This document shows positions 1-5,674 of a stretch of DNA of 7,939 nucleotides, one piece after another (positions within the stretch are counted from its first letter, which is position 1; each line of letters starts with the position of its first letter). Source of the stretch: Microbacteriaceae bacterium. Lineage in GTDB: Bacteria; Actinomycetota; Actinomycetes; Actinomycetales; Microbacteriaceae. The stretch is taken from contig JAODAU010000371.1 in assembly GCA_025463615.1 (NCBI GenBank), positions 1-7,939 on the forward strand, given 5' to 3'. Position numbers and translations under genes: made by a program. The notes under the pieces were generated by a model. That model worked only from the letters and a program-made list of their open reading frames with translations, did no database searches and was not told the origin of the DNA.

Positions 1-1181
1 TGGTCGATTTCGAGCGCTGGAGCGACGAAGGATTCGGCGTGCCCGACTTCCTCGACTCGCTGCAGGCGTTCCAGCCTCAGCTCAACCGCGTCGACGGGCT
101 GCGCCACGTGGTCGTCTTTCCGATGTACACGCAGAACGGGTCGACCGACCGGCTGGTCGAGGCCGTGCTCGTCGAGGTGATCTGGCCCGAGTTCGTGGCC
201 GAGCTGGAGGCGGGCGACTATTCCAACCGCCTGTTCGTGCCGGTGCGGTTCGTGGACTTCACCGCGGGTTACGACACCAACTCGGCCGTGCTGTACCCGG
301 AGTCGGTGGCCATGCGCGCCATCCCCACGTTCACGTGGGGCGCGATCTTCGCCGACCGCGAGGCCGCGCGGTTCCGCCGCGTGGTGCGCGAGGCGGCCGG
401 GATCACCCGGCTGGAGCTGCCCGAGGACGCCCAGCGACTGCTGGACGACCAGGTGCTCGCCGAGCAGACCTTCGTGATGTGGGACCTCATCCACGACCGC
501 ACGCACATGCGCGGCGACCTGCCGTTCGACCCGTTCATGATCAAGCAGCGGATGCCGTACTTCCTGTACTCGCTCGAGGAGCTGCGCTGCGACCTCACGG
601 CGTACCGCGAGGCCGTGCGCATCACGCGATCGCCGGTCCCTGAGGCACTCGAAGGGGCCGCAGCGGACACTGACGCCGTCATCCGCGACCGCGCCAAGCT
701 CGTGCAGTACGCCGTCATCTTCGACCGCATCTTCCGCTTCGCCATCACCGGATCCCGCGTGCGCAACTACGACGGGCTCGGGGGCCAGCTGCTGTTCGCC
801 TGGCTGCACCAGCACCACGTGCTGCACTGGACCGACACCACGCTCACCATCGACTGGGACGACGTGCCCGACGTGGTGATCGCGCTCGGCCACGAGATCG
901 AGGAGCTCTACTGGCGCTCGATCGATCGGCCCAAGGTGGCGCACTGGCTGGCGGCGTACGACCTCGTGTCGTCCACGCTCACGCCGCACCCGGCATCCGT
1001 CTGGGCCGTGCGCGACCTGCCGCTCGACGGCCCGCCGAAGGGATACACCGACGCCGTGCTCGACGACGAGTTCCCGCTCTCCATGTTCTACGAGGCCCTC
1101 TCGAAGAAGATGGCCGGCGTGATCGAGTCGACCGCGGGCATCCGCGCCGACTACGGACAGCCGGATCGGGCAGACTCGTAG
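1..1181 (+). CDS. DUF6421 family protein, 5'-truncated by the window edge
   Basis: The reading frame is open from base 3 to the TAG at 1179-1181 (392 codons visible). A GTG at 39 could serve as a start, but 12 in-frame codons precede it and read like normal protein (VDFERWSDEGFG), so the true start is probably upstream; members of this family are, as I recall, somewhat longer than what is seen. I recognise it as DUF6421 from its overall look; function is unknown. Counting from the GTG at 39, it carries HDRTH (residues 152-156) followed 23 residues later by EELRCD (180-185), a second His-rich segment WLHQHH (255-260), and GHEIEE (284-289). This resembles a helical metal site, which is inference only. 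No membrane segment or signal peptide is seen in the visible part. Residues 199-207 (PVPEALEGA) are encoded by a repeat unit also found at 2243-2269. The next gene begins one base after the stop, suggesting co-transcription. Confidence 0.72.
   Translation, partial: VDFERWSDEGFGVPDFLDSLQAFQPQLNRVDGLRHVVVFPMYTQNGSTDRLVEAVLVEVIWPEFVAELEAGDYSNRLFVPVRFVDFTAGYDTNSAVLYPESVAMRAIPTFTWGAIFADREAARFRRVVREAAGITRLELPEDAQRLLDDQVLAEQTFVMWDLIHDRTHMRGDLPFDPFMIKQRMPYFLYSLEELRCDLTAYREAVRITRSPVPEALEGAAADTDAVIRDRAKLVQYAVIFDRIFRFAITGSRVRNYDGLGGQLLFAWLHQHHVLHWTDTTLTIDWDDVPDVVIALGHEIEELYWRSIDRPKVAHWLAAYDLVSSTLTPHPASVWAVRDLPLDGPPKGYTDAVLDDEFPLSMFYEALSKKMAGVIESTAGIRADYGQPDRADS
633..659 (+). repeat. Palindromic repeat unit lying in frame inside the DUF6421 gene
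   Basis: These 27 bases match 2243-2269 at 25 of 27 positions (shared core CCGGTCCCTGAGGC, then CTCGAAG, then GGCC). The unit can fold on itself: GGTCCCT pairs with AGGGGCC with one G-U wobble, enclosing GAG-gca-CTC. It spans exactly nine codons (P-V-P-E-A-L-E-G-A) and leaves the frame intact. It sits just after the HDxxH/EExxxD region, in a Pro/Ala/Gly/Glu-rich stretch that looks like a surface loop. It is a single unit, unlike the inverted pair in the convergent junction. Whether it arrived by insertion is inference. Confidence 0.65.
1171..1176 (+). promoter_or_regulatory. Possible -10-like hexamer for a leaderless threonine aldolase transcript
   Basis: CAGACT ends seven bases before the GTG at 1183, which fits the spacing of a -10 element whose transcript starts at the start codon. 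It lacks the leading TA of the usual TAnnnT. No purine-rich ribosome binding site lies at a suitable distance from the GTG. The alternative is translation coupled to the gene upstream, which ends at 1181. Confidence 0.25.
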
Positions 1182-1182
1182 C

Positions 1183-2238
1183 GTGACCCAACTCCACGAC
1201 CCCGCCTGGCGCGGATTCGCCTCGGACAACTACGCCGGAACCCACCCCGAGGTGCTCGCGGCCCTCGCCGAGGCGAACGGCGGCCACCAGGTGGCGTACG
1301 GCGAGGACGACTACACTGAGGCCCTCGGCGAGCGCATGCGCGAACTGTTCGGCGAGCAGGCCGAGACGTTCCCGGTGTTCAACGGCACCGGCGCGAACGT
1401 GACGGCGCTCACGTCGATGCTTCCGCGGTGGGGTGCGGTGGTGGCGACATCCACCGCCCATATCCACACGGACGAGAACGCGGCGCCGGAGCGGGTCTCC
1501 GGGCTCAAGCTCCTCACGGTTCCGACGCCCGACGGCAAGCTCACGCCCGAGCTCATGGATCGCGAGGCGTGGGGCTGGGGCGACGAGCACCGGGCCCAGC
1601 CGCTGGCGGTGAGCATCACGCAGACCACCGAGCTGGGCACGCTGTACAGCGTGGAGGAGCTGCGCGCGCTGGCCGGGCACGCTCACTCGCTGGGCATGAC
1701 CGTGCACATGGATGGCGCGCGCATCGCCAACGCCGCCGCGGCCCTCGGTGTGCCGATCCGCGAGTTCACCACGGACGCCGGCATCGACCTGCTCAGCTTC
1801 GGCGCGACGAAGAACGGCGCGCTGTATGGCGAGGCGATCGCGGTGCTCAACCCCGCGGCATCCGACGGGCTCATCTACCTGCGCAAGCTCAGCATGCAGC
1901 TGGCGAGCAAGATGCGGTTCGTCTCGGCGCAGCTGCTCGCCCTGCTCACCGACGACCTGTGGCTGCGGTCGGCGGGCCACGCGAACGAGATGGCCGCGCA
2001 CCTGCGCGCCAGGCTCGAGGATGCCGCGCCCGCCGGCCTCTCGTTCAGCCAGCCCACCCAGGCCAACGCGGTCTTCGCGGTGCTGGACAACGCGGTCTCC
2101 GACCGGATTCGCGAGCGCGTGCGCTACTACGACTGGGACCGCGCGCGCGGCGAGGTGCGCTGGATGACCGCGTTCGACACCACGGAGGCGGATGTCGACG
2201 CGTTCGTCGCGGTGATCCTGGAGGAGCTAGGGCGCTAA
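1183..2238 (+). CDS. ltaE: Low-specificity L-threonine aldolase (PLP-dependent)
   Basis: This 351-residue protein is a fold-type I PLP enzyme of the threonine aldolase/beta-eliminating lyase family, expected to cleave L-threonine or L-allo-threonine into glycine and acetaldehyde in the cytoplasm. The visible hallmarks are SDNYAGTHP near the N-terminus (14-22), FNGTGAN (66-72) in the PLP phosphate-binding region, AHIHTDE (92-98) whose His93 should stack on the PLP ring, MDGAR (176-180) with Asp177 for the pyridine nitrogen, and SFGATKNGA (205-213) with Lys210 as the Schiff-base lysine. Arg326 in EVRWMTAFD probably binds the substrate carboxylate. Length is normal for the family. The GTG start at 1183 lies one base after the DUF6421 stop; no good ribosome binding site precedes it. 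Stereochemical preference and true substrate cannot be read from sequence. The gene converges on the alcohol dehydrogenase; a shared threonine pathway is not supported by anything else here. Confidence 0.92.
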   Translation: MTQLHDPAWRGFASDNYAGTHPEVLAALAEANGGHQVAYGEDDYTEALGERMRELFGEQAETFPVFNGTGANVTALTSMLPRWGAVVATSTAHIHTDENAAPERVSGLKLLTVPTPDGKLTPELMDREAWGWGDEHRAQPLAVSITQTTELGTLYSVEELRALAGHAHSLGMTVHMDGARIANAAAALGVPIREFTTDAGIDLLSFGATKNGALYGEAIAVLNPAASDGLIYLRKLSMQLASKMRFVSAQLLALLTDDLWLRSAGHANEMAAHLRARLEDAAPAGLSFSQPTQANAVFAVLDNAVSDRIRERVRYYDWDRARGEVRWMTAFDTTEADVDAFVAVILEELGR

Positions 2239-2242
2239 CTAC

Positions 2243-2305
2243 CCGGTCCCTGAGGCTCTCGAAGCGGCCATTGCGATCGGTCGCTTCGAGTGCCTCAGCG
2301 ACCGG
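2243..2305. repeat. Inverted pair of palindromic repeat units at a convergent gene junction
   Basis: Bases 2243-2266 and 2282-2305 are inverted copies of each other over 24 bases with two mismatches, separated by 15 bases. The left unit is a 25/27 match to 633-659 inside the DUF6421 gene. Each unit is also partly self-complementary. The pair fills nearly all of the 70-base space between the stop of the threonine aldolase (2238) and that of the alcohol dehydrogenase (2309). This arrangement resembles REP/BIME-type elements, which favour such junctions; I recall similar units in actinobacterial genomes but cannot confirm it here. Confidence 0.75.
2279..2303. terminator. Probable bidirectional terminator hairpin
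   Basis: GGTCGCT and AGCGACC form a perfect 7-bp stem, with an inner GAG-tgc-CTC helix offset by two unpaired bases. The symmetry means it folds in transcripts from either strand, and it lies between two converging genes. There is no clear T-run on either side, so intrinsic termination is plausible but unproven; it may instead act with Rho or protect the 3' ends. Confidence 0.5.
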
Positions 2306-2308
2306 CCA

Positions 2309-3358
2309 CTACGGCCGCAGCAGCACCTTCGTCGCGCGCCGCTCGTCCATCGCGGCGTACGCCTCCGCGACCTCGGCCAGGGGCAGCTGCAGGTCGAACA
2401 CCAGTCCCGGGTTGATCGTGCCGGCGAGCACCTCGGGCAGCAGCTCCTCGATGTAGTTGCGCACCGGCGCGACGCCGCCGTTCACGCCGACGTTCGTGTT
2501 GAACAGCCGGCGGATCGGCAGCTCGGCGCCGCCGTTCGGCACGCCGACGTAGCCCACCATGCCGCCCGGGCGAGCGGAGCGGATGGCCTGGTCCATCGAC
2601 TCCTTCGTGCCCACGCACTCGAGTACGCAGTCGGCGCCGATGCCATCGAACATCGCCTTGATCGCCTCGACGCCCTCGTCGCCGCGGGCCTCCACGATGT
2701 CGGTGGCGCCGAACTCACGCGCGATCGCCTGGCGATCGGCGTGCCGCGACATGGCCACGATCCTGGATGCCCCGAGCCGCTTCGCGGCGAGCACCGCACA
2801 CAATCCCACGGCCCCGTCGCCGACGACCACCACGGTGCTGCCGGTGGTCACGCCGGCCGAGAGCGCGGCGTGGTGGCCGGTGCCCATGACATCCGCCAGC
2901 GTCAGCAGGCCCGGGATCTGGTCCGGCGTGGGCTGCACCGGCACGGCGACGAGCGTGCCGTCGGCGTGCGGCACGCGCACCCACTCGCCCTGGCCGCCGT
3001 CGGCGAAGCCGCCGACCCGGTCATCCGCGCCCCACGCGCCGCCGTGCAGGCAGCTGGTGCTGACGCCGTTGAGGCAGTTGGCGCAGGTCATGTCGCAGTC
3101 GTAGAAGGGGGCGATCACGAAGTCGCCGGCCTTGATCTTCTCGACGTCGGGGCCCACGCGGTCGACGACGCCGATGAACTCGTGGCCGATGCGGCGCGGT
3201 CCGTCCACCTGCACGACGCCGCGGTACGGCCACAGGTCGGAGCCGCACACGCACGCCGCCACGACCCGCACGATCGCGTCGCCGCCCGTGGTCAGCTCGG
3301 GATCGGGTACCTCGTCGAGCCGGATGTCACGTTCGCCGTAGAGCACTGTTGCACGCAT
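2309..3358 (-). CDS. Zinc-dependent alcohol dehydrogenase family protein (MDR)
   Basis: This 349-residue protein has the two-domain layout of medium-chain dehydrogenases: an N-terminal GroES-like catalytic domain and a Rossmann domain. Likely catalytic-zinc ligands are Cys38 (CVCGSDLW), His59 with Glu60 (IGHEF) and Asp156 (LADVMGTGHHA). A structural-zinc lobe is present with Cys92, Cys95 and Cys103; the first position is unusual, with Cys88-Asp89 instead of a cysteine two residues before Cys92. The dinucleotide site is VVVVGDGAVG (176-185), and Ser204-Arg205 after the second strand, rather than an acidic residue, suggests NADP(H). It should oxidise an alcohol or reduce a carbonyl in the cytoplasm; the substrate is unknown. 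The ATG at 3358 matches the family's N-terminus (MRATVLYG). It is separated from the acyltransferase upstream by 233 bases and is probably transcribed alone from its own promoter. Confidence 0.9.
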   Translation of the reverse strand: MRATVLYGERDIRLDEVPDPELTTGGDAIVRVVAACVCGSDLWPYRGVVQVDGPRRIGHEFIGVVDRVGPDVEKIKAGDFVIAPFYDCDMTCANCLNGVSTSCLHGGAWGADDRVGGFADGGQGEWVRVPHADGTLVAVPVQPTPDQIPGLLTLADVMGTGHHAALSAGVTTGSTVVVVGDGAVGLCAVLAAKRLGASRIVAMSRHADRQAIAREFGATDIVEARGDEGVEAIKAMFDGIGADCVLECVGTKESMDQAIRSARPGGMVGYVGVPNGGAELPIRRLFNTNVGVNGGVAPVRNYIEELLPEVLAGTINPGLVFDLQLPLAEVAEAYAAMDERRATKVLLRP

Positions 3359-3364
3359 GCTCCC

Positions 3365-3370
3365 ACGCTA
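3365..3370 (-). promoter_or_regulatory. -10 element for leaderless alcohol dehydrogenase transcript
   Basis: Read on the minus strand, TAGCGT is followed by six bases (GGGAGC) and then the ATG at 3358. This matches the actinobacterial TAnnnT -10 consensus at the distance that puts the transcript start on the A of the ATG. GGGAG is also present but is only one base from the ATG, too close for a working ribosome binding site. No clear -35 is visible; a 10-bp palindrome TCGGGCCCGA (3376-3385) sits in the spacer and could be a regulator site, weakly supported. Confidence 0.5.
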
Positions 3371-3454
3371 CCGGCTCGGGCCCGACCCTCGAGGTGCCCG
3401 TCTCCCGCCCGCATCCCACCTGTAGCCACACCCGTGCCCGCGCCGCTACCCGTA

Positions 3455-3535
3455 CCAAATGCAGGTAATGAGCGCTCCCACGAGCGCCACCGCCAGACAG
3501 GACCTGGATGCCGCAGCGCGATTACCTGCATTTGG
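3455..3535. repeat. Perfect 15-bp inverted repeat with 51-base spacer, role unknown
   Basis: CCAAATGCAGGTAAT (3455-3469) is exactly mirrored by ATTACCTGCATTTGG (3521-3535). Similarity continues a little outside (GT two bases before each copy) and inside (GCGCT after each copy, with one gap), so these look like two facing copies of a unit of roughly 24 bases. The arms are 40% G+C in an otherwise very G+C-rich window, so chance is unlikely. The spacer holds a second hairpin (3472-3487). The element lies 56 bases downstream of the acyltransferase stop and 96 bases upstream of the alcohol dehydrogenase start. It could be a paired operator, a transcript structure or terminator, or a small interspersed palindromic element. 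The rest of the 3359-3591 gap shows only the promoter element and a weak hairpin at 3554-3570; no gene is seen in it. Confidence 0.75.
3472..3487. repeat. Small perfect hairpin inside the inverted-repeat spacer
   Basis: GCGCTC, loop CCAC, GAGCGC form a 6-bp perfect stem with a four-base loop. With the outer 15-bp stem this would give a nested, stalked structure in RNA or single-stranded DNA. It is asymmetrically placed, near the left arm. Confidence 0.55.
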
Positions 3536-3553
3536 AACAGAAACATGCGACGG

Positions 3554-3570
3554 GCCGCTCGTTGGGCGGC
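3554..3570 (-). terminator. Weak candidate terminator downstream of the acyltransferase
   Basis: GCCGC and GCGGC form a 5-bp stem around a seven-base loop, starting 21 bases past the acyltransferase stop on the minus strand. A modest T-rich stretch (TGTTTCTGTT) follows, but only about eight bases after the stem, so the fit to an intrinsic terminator is poor. Confidence 0.2.
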
Positions 3571-3591
3571 GAGGGCGACTCCGAGGGCGGG

Positions 3592-5658
3592 CTACTCCAG
3601 CGGCGCCTTCGCGTACTTGGCCAGGGTCTGCTGCACCGCGTCGCCGATGGCCTTCTGCATGGTGAGGGTCCAGGTGACGGTGAGGTGGTCCTGGTCGCGG
3701 TAGACGTTCGCGCCGCCGATCACGCTGAAGCACTTCGTGGCGTCGCAGTACTTGTCGGTGAGGTCCACCGGGGTGGCGCCGACCTTCGCGGCGGCGACGG
3801 CCAGCGGATCGACCTTGGCCAGCACATCCGACCTCGCCTCGGTGCAGTCCGCCGGCGACGACGTGCGCAGGCACTTGTTCGGGTCGGTGAGGAAGTCGGG
3901 GTTGTCGACCATCGCGACGATGGGCGCGCCCTTGGCCTGCGTCCACGCGTTCTCGAAGCCGTCCGCGATCGTCGCATCCGTCGCGCCCGGGTACGGGGTG
4001 TCGTGCAGCGCGCCGACCACGATCGCGTCGTACTTTGGCGCCTTCGCCAGCGTGGATGACAGGTTGCCGAGCCAGGCGTGACACGAGTCGGTGAAGGCCA
4101 CGCTCGGGCCGCCGATCGGCGTCGTGTTCCACGGGCAGGCGCCCTTGAGGTAGGTCGTCAGCGACCAGCCGTTGTCGTCGGCGAGACGGATCATCGTCTC
4201 GATGTACTGGTAGGCGTGGCTGTCGCCGATGAGGGCGATGCGGGGGGCGTCGGCATCCTTCGAGCCGAAGTGGCAGGCCGTCACGGCCGATTCGTTGAGC
4301 TGCACGAAGCAGTTGTCGTGGCCGGGCTTGTCTGCGTTGCCGAAGCCGGCATCCGGGATCACCTTGTTCGCGAGCGCGGGGTTCGTGCAGTCGGGACCGG
4401 CGAGGGCGCCGAAGCAGGCCGGCGGGTTGGCGCTGATGGTCTTCAACTCGGCGGCCGCCGCCTGGTACGACGGGTTCTGCACGGCGAACACGATGCCCGC
4501 GGTGAGCGCGAGCACCGCCATCCCGGCCACCACGAAAGCGTAGGTGACTCGCGGGCGCTTGTTCACCAGCCACTTCCACGTGCGCGCCGGATCCTCGATG
4601 AACTTCTTGCTCAGCCAGCCGAGCACGAAGGAGCCGATGAACAGCACGACGCGGTTCCAGCCGTCGAGCCCCCAGCCCGGGATGTACGGCGCGATGATGA
4701 TGAGCGGCCAGTGCCACAGGTAGACCGAGTACGAGATGTCGCCGATGAACCGCGCCGGGCGGATGCCGAGCAGCCCGCCCGCGTCGTACCAGCGTTCCGC
4801 CCGCGCCGACACGATCACGAGTCCCGCGCCGATCACCGGCAGCAGCGCCGCGGTGCCCGGGAACTGCGTGTCCTGGTTGTAGCGGTACGCGCAGACCAGG
4901 ATGATGAGCAGCCCGGCGTAGCCGAGCAGGTTCGAGAGCCAGCGCCGGGTGGGCCGCAGCCGCGGCAGCAGCGCCAGGATCGCGCCCGCGCCGAACTCCC
5001 AGACGCGCGTCTGCGTCACGAAGAACGCCTGCGCCGGGTCGGTGTGCGTGTAGACGAGCGAGATCACGATCGAGATGGCGGTCACGAGCACTACGACCGC
5101 GATCATCGGCAGCCAGCGCCTCCGAGAGAAGAACTTCGCGCCCAGCCAGGTCGCCCCGAGCAGCAGCAGCGGCCAGACGATGTAGAACTGCTCCTCCACG
5201 CCCAGCGACCAGTAGTGCTGGGCCAGCGTGGCGTCGTGCGAGGCGAGGTAGTCGACCGAGCTCGCCGCGAGCGACCAGTTCTCCACGTAGAACGTGCTCG
5301 CGAGGATCTCGCGCAACGAATCCACCAGGCTCGACAGCGGCAGGATGAACAGCGTCGCCAGCAGGCTGAAGAACAGCACGGTGAAGGATGCCGGCAGCAG
5401 CCGCCGCGCGCGCTTGGCCCAGAACGATGGCAGCGCGATCCTGCCGGTGCGTTCCAGCTCGCGGGCGAGCTGCCCGGTGATGAGGAAGCCGGAGATCACG
5501 AAGAAGATGTCGACGCCGATGTAGCCGCCCGAGAGCCGCCCCGGCCAGAAGTGGTAGAGCACCACCAGGATGACCGCGATCGCCCGGAGCCCCTGGATGT
5601 GCGGCTGGAAGTGGGTCGCCTTCGTCTCGCGGGGGCGCTCCGTGGCGGTGGTGGTCAT
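3592..5658 (-). CDS. Acyltransferase 3 membrane protein with C-terminal SGNH domain (OafA/YrhL-like)
   Basis: This 688-residue protein combines an N-terminal acyltransferase-3 membrane domain (about residues 18-395, roughly ten or eleven hydrophobic helices) with an extracytoplasmic SGNH hydrolase-like domain (about 470-680). Such fusions transfer acyl groups, usually acetyl, onto surface glycans, peptidoglycan or exported sugars. The AT3 signature R-x10-H is present (Arg25, His36 in GLRAIAVILVVLYHF), as are GVDIFFVISGFLITG (48-62) and VEEQFY (154-159). The SGNH triad is visible as GDSH (478-481, Ser480) and DQDH (Asp655, His658), so the domain looks active. The extracytoplasmic part contains ten cysteines in five close sequential pairs (415/424, 450/462, 508/526, 596/605, 638/643). 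The ATG at 5658 precedes a short basic cytoplasmic tail and the first helix. It lies 16 bases after the fucosidase stop with no good ribosome binding site. The acceptor glycan is unknown. Confidence 0.92.
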   Translation of the reverse strand: MTTTATERPRETKATHFQPHIQGLRAIAVILVVLYHFWPGRLSGGYIGVDIFFVISGFLITGQLARELERTGRIALPSFWAKRARRLLPASFTVLFFSLLATLFILPLSSLVDSLREILASTFYVENWSLAASSVDYLASHDATLAQHYWSLGVEEQFYIVWPLLLLGATWLGAKFFSRRRWLPMIAVVVLVTAISIVISLVYTHTDPAQAFFVTQTRVWEFGAGAILALLPRLRPTRRWLSNLLGYAGLLIILVCAYRYNQDTQFPGTAALLPVIGAGLVIVSARAERWYDAGGLLGIRPARFIGDISYSVYLWHWPLIIIAPYIPGWGLDGWNRVVLFIGSFVLGWLSKKFIEDPARTWKWLVNKRPRVTYAFVVAGMAVLALTAGIVFAVQNPSYQAAAAELKTISANPPACFGALAGPDCTNPALANKVIPDAGFGNADKPGHDNCFVQLNESAVTACHFGSKDADAPRIALIGDSHAYQYIETMIRLADDNGWSLTTYLKGACPWNTTPIGGPSVAFTDSCHAWLGNLSSTLAKAPKYDAIVVGALHDTPYPGATDATIADGFENAWTQAKGAPIVAMVDNPDFLTDPNKCLRTSSPADCTEARSDVLAKVDPLAVAAAKVGATPVDLTDKYCDATKCFSVIGGANVYRDQDHLTVTWTLTMQKAIGDAVQQTLAKYAKAPLE

Positions 5659-5666
5659 CGCCAGTC

Positions 5667-5672
5667 AGGGTA
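5667..5672 (-). promoter_or_regulatory. Candidate -10 element for the acyltransferase gene
   Basis: On the minus strand TACCCT lies eight bases before the ATG at 5658, fitting TAnnnT and a transcript with no or nearly no leader. It falls within the 16-base gap after the fucosidase stop. The only purine-rich run (GAGG) is about 14 bases from the ATG, too far for typical use. Co-transcription with the fucosidase remains possible. Confidence 0.35.
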
Positions 5673-5674
5673 CC

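Noticed and set aside
979..2001. Open frame on the minus strand opposite the threonine aldolase
   Set aside because: Arg/His-rich shadow of a gene whose PLP motifs are intact on the plus strand.
3376..3385. Palindrome TCGGGCCCGA upstream of the alcohol dehydrogenase as an operator
   Set aside because: Short G/C palindromes are common by chance at this base composition; no second copy is seen.
3455..3535. Integron attC site or transposon ends as an explanation for the inverted repeat
   Set aside because: There are no attC core sites at the outer ends, no target-site duplication that I can see, and no recombinase or transposase gene in the window.
3292..3546. Short minus-strand frame (84 codons) starting near the inverted repeat and overlapping the alcohol dehydrogenase start
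   Set aside because: Overlaps the real gene in another frame, includes the inverted repeat, and has no recognisable domain.
2741..3703. Plus-strand open frame covering the alcohol dehydrogenase and the intergenic gap
   Set aside because: Spans the well-supported minus-strand gene and the inverted repeat; composition looks random.
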